Part shown: positions 34,072 through 42,991 of the stretch, piece by piece | Layout of the letters: every line of letters starts with the position of its first letter | How positions within the stretch are numbered: position 1 is the stretch's first letter | NCBI RefSeq assembly: GCF_002933855.1 | Contig: NZ_BFAQ01000044.1 | Span: forward strand, 100,869-164,868 | DNA length: 64,000 bases | Reading direction: 5' to 3' | DNA from: Vibrio penaeicida | GTDB lineage: Bacteria; Pseudomonadota; Gammaproteobacteria; Enterobacterales; Vibrionaceae | The notes under the pieces: generated by a model | The model's database searches: none | What the model saw: the letters and a program-made list of their open reading frames with translations, nothing else | Told to the model about the DNA's origin: nothing | Program-made: the position numbers and the translations under genes

Positions 34072-36165
34072 TTAAACACGAATTTTTATTTTGCTCTCTT
34101 GGTAGTAACGGACAAACTCTTTCCGAGAGAGTGATTTACTGAAATACCAACCTTGTACTGAAATATCGGAATTTAAGGGTACCGCTTCGAGTTGATTGTC
34201 TTTCTCTACGCCTTCTACCACTACATTGAGATCCAGTTCCGCTGCTATTCCCAATAAGCTATTAAACACTTTCTTTCCTTTATCACTGTCTAGCGCGATG
34301 ACAAAACTGCGATCAATTTTAATGGCGTCTATCTCAAATTTATTGAGGTAACTTAAAGAAGAGAATCCTGTACCAAAATCATCGATGTAAATCTTAACCC
34401 CTAAAAGGTGTAGTCGATTCAAAGCCATCGTCATTTTACGTTGATCAGAAAGGAGGGTTTGTTCTGTAATTTCAAAATGAATGTTACCTGCATAAGGTGT
34501 AACGAGGCGCTCGATTTCTTGTAGCGTCTTTTCGTCCATCAGTGATTGAGGTGTAATGTTAATACTTACCTCTACGTTCACATCTTTTCGGATCCAGTAA
34601 TCTAAATCGTCAACCACCTTTTTAACAACCCACATATCCAGTTCTTTCATCATTCCGGCTTGCTCTAGCCATGGAATAAATCGATTAGGGTATTCGACAT
34701 TTCCATGCTTATCTTTAGCTCTAACAAGTGCTTCACACCCACCAATTTCCAAGGTTTCAATATCTATCTGAGGCTGATATTCAAGGCAAAACTCTTTGGT
34801 ACTGATATTTTCGAGGTGGCTTTCTAAGTGAACTTCATTTCTCACACGGGACTGCATGGTTGATATAGGGTCATCGTTCAATGTCAGTGCTTCTTCTTGT
34901 CTCCTTGTGTAGCTTGTATCAAGCGCAGAAAAGTAAATTGCATGCTGTGAATACGAACGTTCTAAGCCCAGAACAAATGGTAGATAGATTAAAGCACCTA
35001 GAATGATGTTGAAAACTTGTAAGAAAACAGCTGCGATATCACCATGAGTAGCAATCCATGCGTTCACAATAATGGGGCTATTGAAAGGCAAGGAGACACT
35101 TGGCGAAGACACCCAGCCGCTTTCAATAGCAAACATACTCACGGCGACATTCATCATAGGAACCAAGATAAAAGGTACGATTAGTCTTGGATTGAAAATA
35201 ATCGGGAGCCCAAAGAGCAAAAGCTCGTTCACGTTAATGGCGGCAATAGGAATACTGGCTAACGCGATCACTTTTAAAGACTGTTGTTTGGCGACCATCA
35301 GCAAAGCGATAATCAGCGAAAATGTTGCGCCACTTCCACCAATAAACACGAAGCTTCCCATAAACGACAGGTTCATATGATAGAAAGCTTCTCCACCAGA
35401 AATCACAACCGAATAATTGAGGTTAATCGCCTCGGTTAGCATTTCAACCATTGGTAACAGCGCGTAATATCCATGAATACCAAAAAACCAAAAAATTGAA
35501 TTCAAGAAACTAAAAATTAACCCAAATGCATAGGGTTCATTGGCATAGTCGAGCAAGCTCATATCTAAAGATATGATGTTGGATACAAAGGCAATAAAGC
35601 CCGTGTTGATAAGAATGGTACAGCCTCCAACCACGATGGCTGGTAATACTAGATTTAGTGACTCTTTCACTATCTGGCCCGCACTGTCTAAGTTGGTTAA
35701 CGCTAGCCACTTCTGTTTTACTAACCAACTCAATATGGGGACAAAATACAAAGGCGTCGCAACCGCCATGATGACGCTGTACATCAACATGACTTGCTCA
35801 CTGGGGACAAGTTCTCTAACAACCACCAAATACACCATGGACAGTAGAGATACTGGCGGTCTTGGTAAGCGGTATTGCATCGCAAGAATGTAAGATATTG
35901 CGGCGGTGAGAAGAAACGGGAATATTGCGGTAAGCTCGGAGTAAACCGTAAAACTAGCGTCAACCCAAGCGGGTCTGTCATCGTATAAAAAGTCGCCTAT
36001 CGAGGCAATAAATAAGACGAAGGACGACAGCATTAGGCAAGGAACCATCCATAGCAATCCTTCACGCAGCGCAAGCAACGAAGACCACAAATGCTTAGTG
36101 AAGGACTCCTGATTCCCCCAAAGTATCAGCATTTTTAGCTTGTCTGCTCGATTCCATATCTGCAT
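34072..36165 (-). CDS. PTS EIIC (cellobiose type)-EAL domain fusion, putative sugar-sensing c-di-GMP phosphodiesterase
   Basis: A 697-residue membrane protein. Residues about 25-425 match lactose/cellobiose-type PTS EIIC: HGYYALLPMVE, GGSGATFSLIIALL and INVNELLLFGLPIIFNP, with about ten membrane segments. Residues about 455-690 are an EAL domain with intact EAL in GCEALVRAKD (near 476), INITPQSL, DDFGTGFSSLSYL (near 594) and VVEGVEKDNQLE, so it is predicted active in degrading c-di-GMP. There is no EIIA or EIIB nearby, hence EIIC probably serves as a sensor or non-PTS transporter. Start uncertain: ATG 36165 (MQIWNRADKLK) or ATG 36204; neither has a strong ribosome site. Confidence 0.88.
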   Translation of the reverse strand: MQIWNRADKLKMLILWGNQESFTKHLWSSLLALREGLLWMVPCLMLSSFVLFIASIGDFLYDDRPAWVDASFTVYSELTAIFPFLLTAAISYILAMQYRLPRPPVSLLSMVYLVVVRELVPSEQVMLMYSVIMAVATPLYFVPILSWLVKQKWLALTNLDSAGQIVKESLNLVLPAIVVGGCTILINTGFIAFVSNIISLDMSLLDYANEPYAFGLIFSFLNSIFWFFGIHGYYALLPMVEMLTEAINLNYSVVISGGEAFYHMNLSFMGSFVFIGGSGATFSLIIALLMVAKQQSLKVIALASIPIAAINVNELLLFGLPIIFNPRLIVPFILVPMMNVAVSMFAIESGWVSSPSVSLPFNSPIIVNAWIATHGDIAAVFLQVFNIILGALIYLPFVLGLERSYSQHAIYFSALDTSYTRRQEEALTLNDDPISTMQSRVRNEVHLESHLENISTKEFCLEYQPQIDIETLEIGGCEALVRAKDKHGNVEYPNRFIPWLEQAGMMKELDMWVVKKVVDDLDYWIRKDVNVEVSINITPQSLMDEKTLQEIERLVTPYAGNIHFEITEQTLLSDQRKMTMALNRLHLLGVKIYIDDFGTGFSSLSYLNKFEIDAIKIDRSFVIALDSDKGKKVFNSLLGIAAELDLNVVVEGVEKDNQLEAVPLNSDISVQGWYFSKSLSRKEFVRYYQESKIKIRV

Positions 36166-36292
36166 GTCAAATCTCGACAAAATCACCCTAACTAACATTA
36201 GCACAAGGTCATTATGAGCCTCTTCCCGAAAATGAGACAGTTCTTTGTTTCGTTCTATACCCTTTTGATTTCAAGGAGAAAAATTCAAACCA

Positions 36293-36324
36293 ATCAAAAA
36301 AAACGCCACATCCAGTGGCGTTTT
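36293..36324 (-). terminator. Terminator of the nucleotidyltransferase-like gene
   Basis: AAAACGCCAC (36300-36309) pairs with GTGGCGTTTT (36315-36324). On the minus strand a long T run follows. It separates this gene from the EIIC-EAL gene. Confidence 0.88.
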
Positions 36325-36345
36325 CTACTCAACTTTTCCGACGCT

Positions 36346-37143
36346 TTACCCAATTCGAAACTCGGTTTTTTCATACGCTTTCACTAGCCACTTTCCGTAG
36401 CCATCGAGTATCCCAACGATAGAACGCTTAGGTACTGGTTTACCTTGCAATAGAATAACAAGGCGTTGAATTTCAACTTTTTTCTTTGGGTAATAACGCA
36501 GAAATTGTTTCCCGCATTCTACTGGGTTCTCTATCCATTGTTTATCTTTGTACATAATCAACGAATAACTGGCTCTAAGCAGCTTCTTTGCAATCACTTT
36601 TTGAAGGTAACGCACTTCAATATCGGCATTCGCTTTTGCAATTTTTTCTCTGTAAAGCGTTACCCAGTCACCTACATCCATGTTCCAATGTTTAGCAATT
36701 TCCCAGCTAGGTTCAAAATCCCCAAAGCTTTGTGAAAGGTCTTCACCATGTACGCATACGCAGCAATGCCTAAGCATAAAGCCCCATGTAAAGATGCCAT
36801 CTAAACTCAGAATTTCTGGCATCATGCCAAACTGGAATTGAATTCCGGTAATCAAATGGTTGTATTGCTTAGAGAATCGCCATTTAATGGTTTTTACTAT
36901 GGTGTGTTCTTTATCGGAGAGTGGTCTTTGGGTCACGATAACAATATCGAGATTGGAATGCCCTACTTTTGCCGTCTTACGAGCAACACTGCCGAAAATA
37001 TAAACACTGTGAAGGTTAGAGGTTAACCCTCTGGTTAGGAAAGCAAGGACTTCATTAATAACCGACTGAAAGTCGGGTTGGAAAGGCTGTTTAGGGTCGA
37101 TAACCGGCAGTGAAGTGGCTGTGTTCAAAAGAGTATTCCGCAT
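36346..37143 (-). CDS. Nucleotidyltransferase-fold protein with altered catalytic motif
   Basis: A 265-residue protein. An N-terminal nucleotidyltransferase-like pattern FGSVARKTAKVGHSNLDIVIVTQ (about residues 49-70) resembles the GSxxR...SDxD site of the MNT/polymerase-beta fold, but the first metal-binding Asp is replaced by Asn (SNLD). The rest is a helical region with basic patches (KVIAKKLLRASYSLIMYKDKQWIE). Function unknown; it could be an inactive or altered nucleotidyltransferase, like those in toxin-antitoxin or antibiotic-modification families, but no HEPN partner lies next to it. Single gene. Confidence 0.7.
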   Translation of the reverse strand: MRNTLLNTATSLPVIDPKQPFQPDFQSVINEVLAFLTRGLTSNLHSVYIFGSVARKTAKVGHSNLDIVIVTQRPLSDKEHTIVKTIKWRFSKQYNHLITGIQFQFGMMPEILSLDGIFTWGFMLRHCCVCVHGEDLSQSFGDFEPSWEIAKHWNMDVGDWVTLYREKIAKANADIEVRYLQKVIAKKLLRASYSLIMYKDKQWIENPVECGKQFLRYYPKKKVEIQRLVILLQGKPVPKRSIVGILDGYGKWLVKAYEKTEFRIG

Positions 37144-37250
37144 TTTTGACTGGAGTATGTAAACTCAATCATATTCGCCCAGCATTCGCATTCGATCAAG
37201 TCTACTCGTAGAAATAATACCAACTTATACCCCCATCCTCTTACACCGGG

Positions 37251-37320
37251 TAGCTTGAGTATGCTCCCACCCTCTTAAACTGGTGCGTTGAACCTAGCAT
37301 ATTGAAGTTACTTGAGTATA
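37251..37320. repeat. Dispersed repeat, copy C (with internal duplications)
   Basis: The segment 37287-37320 (GTTGAACC...GAAGTTACTTGAGTATA) is the reverse complement of the repeats at 14401 and 14847. A second end sequence TAGCTTGAGTATG lies at 37251-37263. Two related segments starting CCCATCCTCTTA (37232) and CCCACCCTCTTA (37266) show internal duplication. The element ends 34 bases before the efpL ATG and its last bases form TATAAT (37317-37322), a possible -10 box. Confidence 0.6.
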
Positions 37321-37353
37321 ATTTCAGGTTGTAGAAATATTTAGGAATCTTAT

Positions 37354-37920
37354 ATGCCAAGGGCTAGCGAGTTAAAAAAAGGTTTTGCCATCATCTCAAA
37401 TGGTAAAACATTGCTAATTAAAGACATTGAAGTGACAACACCAGGTGGACGTGGCGGCGCAAAAATCTACAAGCTACGTTGTACTGACCTATCAAATGGC
37501 TCACGTGTTGATGAGCGCTTTAAATCTGACGATGTTGTTGATACGACCGACATGGCAAAACGCAATGTTGTCTTCTCTTACATCGACGGCGATGAGTACA
37601 TCTTCATGGACAACGAAGACTACACTCAGTTTAACTTCAAGCAAGACGAAATTGCCGACGAGCTATTGTTTATTAATGAAGAAACTCAAGGCTTACAAGT
37701 ATTGGTTGTAAATGACCAACCCGTTGGTCTGGAGCTACCATCTACCGTTGAACTAGTGATTGAAGAAACCGATCCTTCAATTAAAGGCGCTTCAGCGTCT
37801 GCCCGTACCAAGCCTGCTCGTTTTGCTACAGGCTTGACGGTACAAGTCCCTGAATACATTTCCACAGGCGATCGCATCGTTGTGCATACAACCGAACGCA
37901 AATACATGAACCGAGCTTAA
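37354..37920 (+). CDS. yeiP: Elongation factor P-like protein EfpL (YeiP)
   Basis: A 188-residue three-domain EF-P paralogue that relieves ribosome stalling at certain proline-containing motifs. N-terminal KOW-like domain with the tip loop TTPGGRGGAK: the tip residue is Arg33 as in EfpL/YeiP and not the Lys of EF-P. OB domains follow (TVELVIEETDPSIKGASAS), ending KYMNRA. AGGAAT precedes the ATG. Translationally close to yciU (four bases). Confidence 0.96.
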   Translation: MPRASELKKGFAIISNGKTLLIKDIEVTTPGGRGGAKIYKLRCTDLSNGSRVDERFKSDDVVDTTDMAKRNVVFSYIDGDEYIFMDNEDYTQFNFKQDEIADELLFINEETQGLQVLVVNDQPVGLELPSTVELVIEETDPSIKGASASARTKPARFATGLTVQVPEYISTGDRIVVHTTERKYMNRA

Positions 37921-37924
37921 TAAT

Positions 37925-38245
37925 ATGACCGATTTAATTTCTTTTGATGATGTCATCGATGCCGCATACGATATTTTCCTCGAAATGGCACCCGACAATT
38001 TAGAGCCAGCCGATGTCATCATCTTTACGGCTCAATTCGAAGATCGTGGCGCTGCAGAGTTAGTCGAAACAGGCGACGACTGGGTTGGTCATGTTGGATT
38101 CGATGTAGATAAAGAAGTTTACGCTGAAGTGAGAATTGGCTTGGTCAACGAAGAAAGCGACGAGCTCGACGATGTGTTTGCTCGCCTACTGGTTAGCCGA
38201 GACCCAGATAACAAATTCTGCCATATACTTTGGAAAAGAGACTGA
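37925..38245 (+). CDS. yciU: YciU/HI1450-family double-stranded DNA mimic protein
   Basis: A 106-residue very acidic protein (AAYDIFLEMAPDNLEPADVIIF, DVFARLLVSRDPDNKFCHILWKRD) matching the DUF440/HI1450 family, whose structure shows negative surface charge mimicking DNA phosphates. A target HU or histone-like partner is suggested for homologues but not shown here. Follows yeiP by four bases. Confidence 0.93.
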   Translation: MTDLISFDDVIDAAYDIFLEMAPDNLEPADVIIFTAQFEDRGAAELVETGDDWVGHVGFDVDKEVYAEVRIGLVNEESDELDDVFARLLVSRDPDNKFCHILWKRD

Positions 38246-38272
38246 TTTTTTCCTTTAGCAACACGCTCTAAC

Positions 38273-38308
38273 AAAAAAGCCCACCAACATTATGTCGGTG
38301 GGCTTTTT
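38273..38308 (+). terminator. Bidirectional terminator after yciU
   Basis: AAAAAGCCCACC and GGTGGGCTTTTT form a stem extended by ACAT/ATGT, with A and T runs on both sides. It serves yeiP-yciU (+) and perhaps the M6 protease gene (-). Confidence 0.9.
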
Positions 38309-38356
38309 AATCGCTAATGAGCTTTTTAATTGCTACAGAGCCATTACATCGCTAAG

Positions 38357-40666
38357 TTACCAAAGCTTCATTAGATTAACCGTTGCCGTACTGCCATCTT
38401 CTGCTTGTTCCGCAACCTGAAGTACAATTCCATAGTGTGGGGTCAACCTACCCGTCGCTGGGCGAATTGGGTTCGAGTAATCTTCCCAGTCTGCAAACAT
38501 TGGGTTTGCGACAATATATGGGTCGTCTAATGTTAGCCCCTTCTTATCCACAAGGTGAATTTGCTTACCCGTTTTGGTGTTAAACGCAGCATCACGTACT
38601 TGATAGCGAGAAGTCGCTGGCGTACCGTCACTCCAGAACTGCGGGTTGCGATCCGCATCTATCACTCCTAACCAACCTTCACCTGGGTGAGAAGCAACAC
38701 CATTGTCTGTGTGAGAAGTGTCCACGTACCAAAGCACTAATCCCTCATCAAACGTCATAATGTGGTTATTGCGGTTGATGTGCGCAAGACCTTTATCGAC
38801 ACCTTTATGTTGACGCCACTCAGCAAGATAGTAGTGCTCGTGTTCAAAGCTACCGTCATTCAGTGCCATGCCGTCAAGGGTTAGTTCAGGTGCGTTAGAC
38901 TCCGCGTTGAAGTAAGCCAAAGTTTGAGAATCCGCGCTAACGGTGACTTCATCAAACCAATACCCATTCTTCACGTATCCGCCATCAGTTAGATAGTTGA
39001 ATGAAATGGTTACTGTCTGACCTGCGTATGCGGTTAAGTCAAACGTCGCATCTACCCAACCATTTGAAACACCTGTAAAGCCGATACCATAACCAATTTC
39101 GTGCGGATCGTAAGTGGTTGTAATGTTACCTGCAATTGGGGAGCCATTAACCAAAACCCGACCAAAATCGTATTCGTCTTCTATGTCGTAGTTCACCTTA
39201 AACGTCAACGCTGCCGATGCTGCGTTTGGAATAGCTACATCAAAGTGAACATTGGTGTTTAGGTTATCCCCTCGCTGAGAGTAAAACGATTGAGCCCCTA
39301 CAACATCCATTAACTTCACGATTTTCGCTGGAAGATTAATCCGCAAATAGTCATGGTTTGCACCTTTCGAATTCGCCTGATCAAGCGTGATCAATTGAGG
39401 CACAGTATTCAGCTGGTTAAACTCGACTGTTTTACCATGTAGCCAATTTCCACCCAAAGAGTTTTGCAAGAACTGTCTAGCCCATGGGCTAAAGCCTGTT
39501 GGCTCAGTACCAGGGATCAGCCCAGCCCAAGAACCAGATGACATGATAGACCAGTAAGAAACAGGTTCCCCTGGTGTGCTTCCCCATTCATCCTGACCAT
39601 AAACCGTGTCGTATTCGTCTGGTAGACCAAGATCGTGACCATACTCGTGCGCCGCAACACCTGCAGCCGCGTCAATTGGTTGAATAGTGTAATCGTATGC
39701 GGCCATCAAACCGCCCCAGTTAGGAATTGACGATGATGTGCCTTCAAGTTCAAAGACTTTACCCAAATTCCATCGATGCGACCATATCGCGTCGGAGCCC
39801 AAATTACCGCCCCCTGCTTCTTGCCCAACACCGGAATGGAAAATCATGATGTGATCGACCAAGCCATCGGGTTCGCGGTAGTTGCCATCACCATCAAGAT
39901 CATAACGGTCTTCAAGATCATAATCGCTCAGGTTTACATTTGGATCTGCGGCAGCAGCCACTAATGCTTCCCTAACCAAATCACGAGCGTTTACATCATT
40001 CGTGCTTCCTTGTTGAGCACCGTAATATGCGGCGGGATGCTGTGCTTTGTACCATCCTGCGACCCCTCCGATTTGCGTATATGAACCACCAGATTGCTGT
40101 TCATAAAACTGCACCATAGAAATGAGGTTTTTGCCATTGCTTCCCACGTAACCACTTTGACCAAATAACATATCTTGGTAGTGTGAAGGTGTGTAATCGT
40201 CGTAGTAATTTGACGTTTCGTCTGGAGTAACCATATTGGCTGGATAGTCTGGGAACTCAATTAAAATAGCGAGAACTTTGTCTTGGGTAATAGGACCAGC
40301 CCATTCACTTTCAGGCATCGCTCTCGCAATTGATGCCGGTATATTGTCTGAAATATCAGAAGACATTAGCCCCAATAAGCGCTTATTTCTTTTTTCCTCG
40401 TAGGTGACTAACTCCCCTTCTTCAGGCTTTTGAACATGAATAGAAGAAAGGTATGCATAAAGCGCCCTTTCAGATTCAGTTTCATTTGCTTCTTTTGAAA
40501 TAACACCGGTCTTTTTCAGCATTGTGATCAATCTATCCTGATTAACCACACCAAAATCTACGCCGTGAGACGAAGGCGCGCTATGCGCGATAGTAGAAAA
40601 TCCAAGCAGTGAGCATAAAATGCCTACCGCTGCTTTACTTTTTATTGGTAATACATGTGAACTCAT
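38357..40666 (-). CDS. Secreted M6-family metalloprotease (immune inhibitor A type)
   Basis: A 769-residue protein with a signal peptide (residues about 1-30, ending AHSAPSS) and the M6 zinc site HEYGHDLGLPDEYD (near residue 339), preceded by an acidic calcium-binding-like stretch DLEDRYDLDGDGNYREPDG. Downstream is a beta-rich region (about 500-600) with FDVTVS-like NGYWFDEVTVSAD and a second copy of jelly-roll features. Closest in kind to PrtV of V. cholerae, but without a clear PKD repeat at the end. Family members degrade host antibacterial proteins or extracellular matrix; the target here is unknown. Single gene on the minus strand. Confidence 0.92.
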   Translation of the reverse strand: MSSHVLPIKSKAAVGILCSLLGFSTIAHSAPSSHGVDFGVVNQDRLITMLKKTGVISKEANETESERALYAYLSSIHVQKPEEGELVTYEEKRNKRLLGLMSSDISDNIPASIARAMPESEWAGPITQDKVLAILIEFPDYPANMVTPDETSNYYDDYTPSHYQDMLFGQSGYVGSNGKNLISMVQFYEQQSGGSYTQIGGVAGWYKAQHPAAYYGAQQGSTNDVNARDLVREALVAAAADPNVNLSDYDLEDRYDLDGDGNYREPDGLVDHIMIFHSGVGQEAGGGNLGSDAIWSHRWNLGKVFELEGTSSSIPNWGGLMAAYDYTIQPIDAAAGVAAHEYGHDLGLPDEYDTVYGQDEWGSTPGEPVSYWSIMSSGSWAGLIPGTEPTGFSPWARQFLQNSLGGNWLHGKTVEFNQLNTVPQLITLDQANSKGANHDYLRINLPAKIVKLMDVVGAQSFYSQRGDNLNTNVHFDVAIPNAASAALTFKVNYDIEDEYDFGRVLVNGSPIAGNITTTYDPHEIGYGIGFTGVSNGWVDATFDLTAYAGQTVTISFNYLTDGGYVKNGYWFDEVTVSADSQTLAYFNAESNAPELTLDGMALNDGSFEHEHYYLAEWRQHKGVDKGLAHINRNNHIMTFDEGLVLWYVDTSHTDNGVASHPGEGWLGVIDADRNPQFWSDGTPATSRYQVRDAAFNTKTGKQIHLVDKKGLTLDDPYIVANPMFADWEDYSNPIRPATGRLTPHYGIVLQVAEQAEDGSTATVNLMKLW

Positions 40667-41419
40667 TACAAGCCTTTTTTCCCTGATTATTTAATACATA
40701 TTTGCCAACTGAATTGGTCAAAATTCCATTTATTAAAAAAGGCGATATATAGCAAACAATTCCATATCGTTAATTTTATAGATTATCTCTAAACCTATAT
40801 ATCTAAATTCTAAAAGTTAAATGCATTAATATTCCCTTAGAATCTGACTCTATTAAGTAATACAAAGATAGAAATCTGTCCACTTTGAATAAAACAAAAG
40901 AAATTAAAATAAACCTGTTATTAATCTAAATGTAATTACTTAGTTCAGAGTTTATGATTGAAAAAACTCACATTTATAGACCAAAAGAATGCTCAACATA
41001 AAAGGTTAACAAGACTAAAATAAAACTAATATTCATTAAAATCATGGTATTGAGATGAATGGCTGCTTGTAATGATAAACTTAAATATAATAAAGAGAAA
41101 AACTTAACACTAGAGTGTTATTTTTTATTCACTTTTTATCAATAAAAATATAACAGAAGTACAATTATTAAATATTGAATAATGATCTCATTCAGTTGAA
41201 ATTAATAAAGTAGTAATTCAAAATTATTAAGACTATAAACTTTATTCTTATTCAATTTAGAATAGCACAATATTGGTATGTTATTACATAACATTTAATG
41301 TAATGCTATTTTTGTAATCAGAGAAGAAAAGAATTTATTAGCACTCACTTCAACTCCTGTCTCATTTCTTAAAATCCTAGCTCTAATTCTGTTTTTTCAA
41401 AAACGCTTATTGATCATTT

Positions 41420-41429
41420 TTTGTACAAA
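41420..41429. promoter_or_regulatory. Palindrome TTTGTACAAA, possible GntR-type operator
   Basis: A 10-base perfect palindrome of the GT..AC type recognised by FadR-subfamily GntR regulators, 126 bases before the operon's first ATG. The operon encodes such a regulator at 49981. Short and AT-rich, so it may be chance. Confidence 0.25.
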
Positions 41430-41448
41430 TGTTTAATATATTGTTAAC

Positions 41449-41478
41449 AGTATTACTTAATCACCATTAAGTAATACT
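41449..41478. promoter_or_regulatory. Perfect inverted repeat upstream of the sugar operon
   Basis: AGTATTACTTAAT (41449-41461) and ATTAAGTAATACT (41466-41478) are perfect 13-base complements around CACC, 77 bases before the ATG at 41556. No T run follows, so it is more likely a protein-binding site or mRNA 5' hairpin than a terminator. Confidence 0.5.
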
Positions 41479-41555
41479 TATAGATATGAATCAGCCTGAA
41501 TAGTATGGTGATTTGGCAGATGTAAGGAAAATGAGTTAACAAAAGGAAGATTGAA

Positions 41556-42935
41556 ATGGACCGTTCAAACAGCAAACTGAACCCTTACCCTAAAGGTATG
41601 GACCGCAGAACTTTTTTAAAAACCTCTACAGCCGCCAGTGTTGCTTTGGCGTTTGGGTTGCCTGGAATGTCATGGGCAGATGCGCATGACCACATGCTGA
41701 GTACATTCCTTGCCGCAGATGTGGATTGGAAAGCTTATGCTGGTGAAACCATCGTTCTGGGCGCTATGGAGCACCCTTGGGCACAAGCCATTGCTCCAAC
41801 CCTCCCTCTCTTCGAAAAACTAACAGGCATTAAAGTCAAACTTCAAAAGCAATCGGAAACAGAATACGTGGGTGAGATGCCCGTAAAACTCGGTGCAGGG
41901 TCGCCAGAGCCGGATGTCATGATGGTACACGCTCTGGGGCAATTCATCAGTTCTGGCTGGTTAGAGCCACTTGAAGATTACTACGCAAACACCGCGCTAT
42001 TTGATGCAAATTGGTATGACGCCAGCGATATCTTTTCAATGGCAAATGAATTTCCAGTTTGGTCTGATAAAGTTCGCTACAGTATGGCCGTCACCGCAGA
42101 AGCACAGACATTATTCTGCAACACCAGCGCCTTTGCAAAAGCGGGAATAGACATCCCCAAAACATACGACCAATTGTACAACGCGGCCACCAAACTCAAA
42201 TCCAACCAAATGGCGGGGATCGTCCTACGTTCAAAATCTGATGGCACAGCAGGAACTTGGCCTTGTGGAGGGTTCTTGTTCTCCTATGGCGGCGAAGTCA
42301 TCAAAGACGGTCACTGTGTACTCGATAGCGACGAAGCCATTGCAGCAATTGATATGTATGGGCGATTGCTTAAAGATGCGGGACCATTAGGTGTGGGAAA
42401 TTACCACTGGTACGAAGTGTTGAATGACTTCTCTGCGGGCGCTGCCGCCATTGCGATGGATTCTTCCAATTTTGCCACCGACTTCCAAAACCCAGAAAAG
42501 AGTCTGGTGCACGATTCTACCACCTATGCTGCCATGCCTACCCATCAAAACCATGCAGCGAAAGCCAACATATGGACGTGGCAAGCGGGCATCAATCGTC
42601 ATTCTAAGAAGAAACAAGCGGCATTCTTACTCTTAACGTTCCTGAACTCTAAGCCAGGTTGCGCGCTGACCTCTGCCAATGGGTTGGCCACTATTCGTAA
42701 TTCCGCTTGGGATTCTAAAGCGTTTAAAGATCGTTTTGGTGCCGATGCCGCAAAAGCCGCGCTGGCCAATCTTAATTCTGGTGATGCAGAAGTGTTCAAA
42801 GCGTGTTGGTTCCACCCAAAAGCCGCGCAGATTCTTGATGCGTGGGGTATCGCCATTAATGAAGTGTCAACTGGGGCGAAAACGTCGAAATCCGCTATGA
42901 CTCTCGCGACCAACAAAATCAACGACATTTTGTAG
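41556..42935 (+). CDS. Tat-exported sugar-binding protein of a carbohydrate ABC transporter
   Basis: A 459-residue extracellular solute-binding protein family-1 type. The N-terminus has a twin-arginine signal (MDRRTFLKTSTAASVALAFG, residues 15-34), so it is exported folded by Tat. The mature part has family features such as GETIVLGAMEHPWAQAI, GAGSPEPDVMMVHA and KKQAAFLLLTFLNSKPG. AGGAAG precedes the ATG. It starts an eight-gene operon with permeases, ATPase, three enzymes and regulator. The substrate is unknown; the enzymes point to a sugar, polyol or sugar acid. Confidence 0.9.
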   Translation: MDRSNSKLNPYPKGMDRRTFLKTSTAASVALAFGLPGMSWADAHDHMLSTFLAADVDWKAYAGETIVLGAMEHPWAQAIAPTLPLFEKLTGIKVKLQKQSETEYVGEMPVKLGAGSPEPDVMMVHALGQFISSGWLEPLEDYYANTALFDANWYDASDIFSMANEFPVWSDKVRYSMAVTAEAQTLFCNTSAFAKAGIDIPKTYDQLYNAATKLKSNQMAGIVLRSKSDGTAGTWPCGGFLFSYGGEVIKDGHCVLDSDEAIAAIDMYGRLLKDAGPLGVGNYHWYEVLNDFSAGAAAIAMDSSNFATDFQNPEKSLVHDSTTYAAMPTHQNHAAKANIWTWQAGINRHSKKKQAAFLLLTFLNSKPGCALTSANGLATIRNSAWDSKAFKDRFGADAAKAALANLNSGDAEVFKACWFHPKAAQILDAWGIAINEVSTGAKTSKSAMTLATNKINDIL

Positions 42936-42991
42936 TACGCACAAATCGCCTCAATTGGGTACGGAAACCCAAAATACAAATAAAGGAAGGA

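Larger units (their letters stand above)
40667..41555. other. 889-base AT-rich intergenic region between the M6 protease and the sugar operon
   Basis: Divergent promoters for the two neighbours are expected here. No coding frame of credible length or composition was found on either strand. It contains the 13-base-arm inverted repeat at 41449-41478 and a TTTGTACAAA palindrome at 41420-41429. Confidence 0.65.

Noticed and set aside
36346..37143. Toxin-antitoxin MNT/HEPN system
   Set aside because: Only the nucleotidyltransferase-like gene is present; no HEPN gene adjoins it and the motif is altered.
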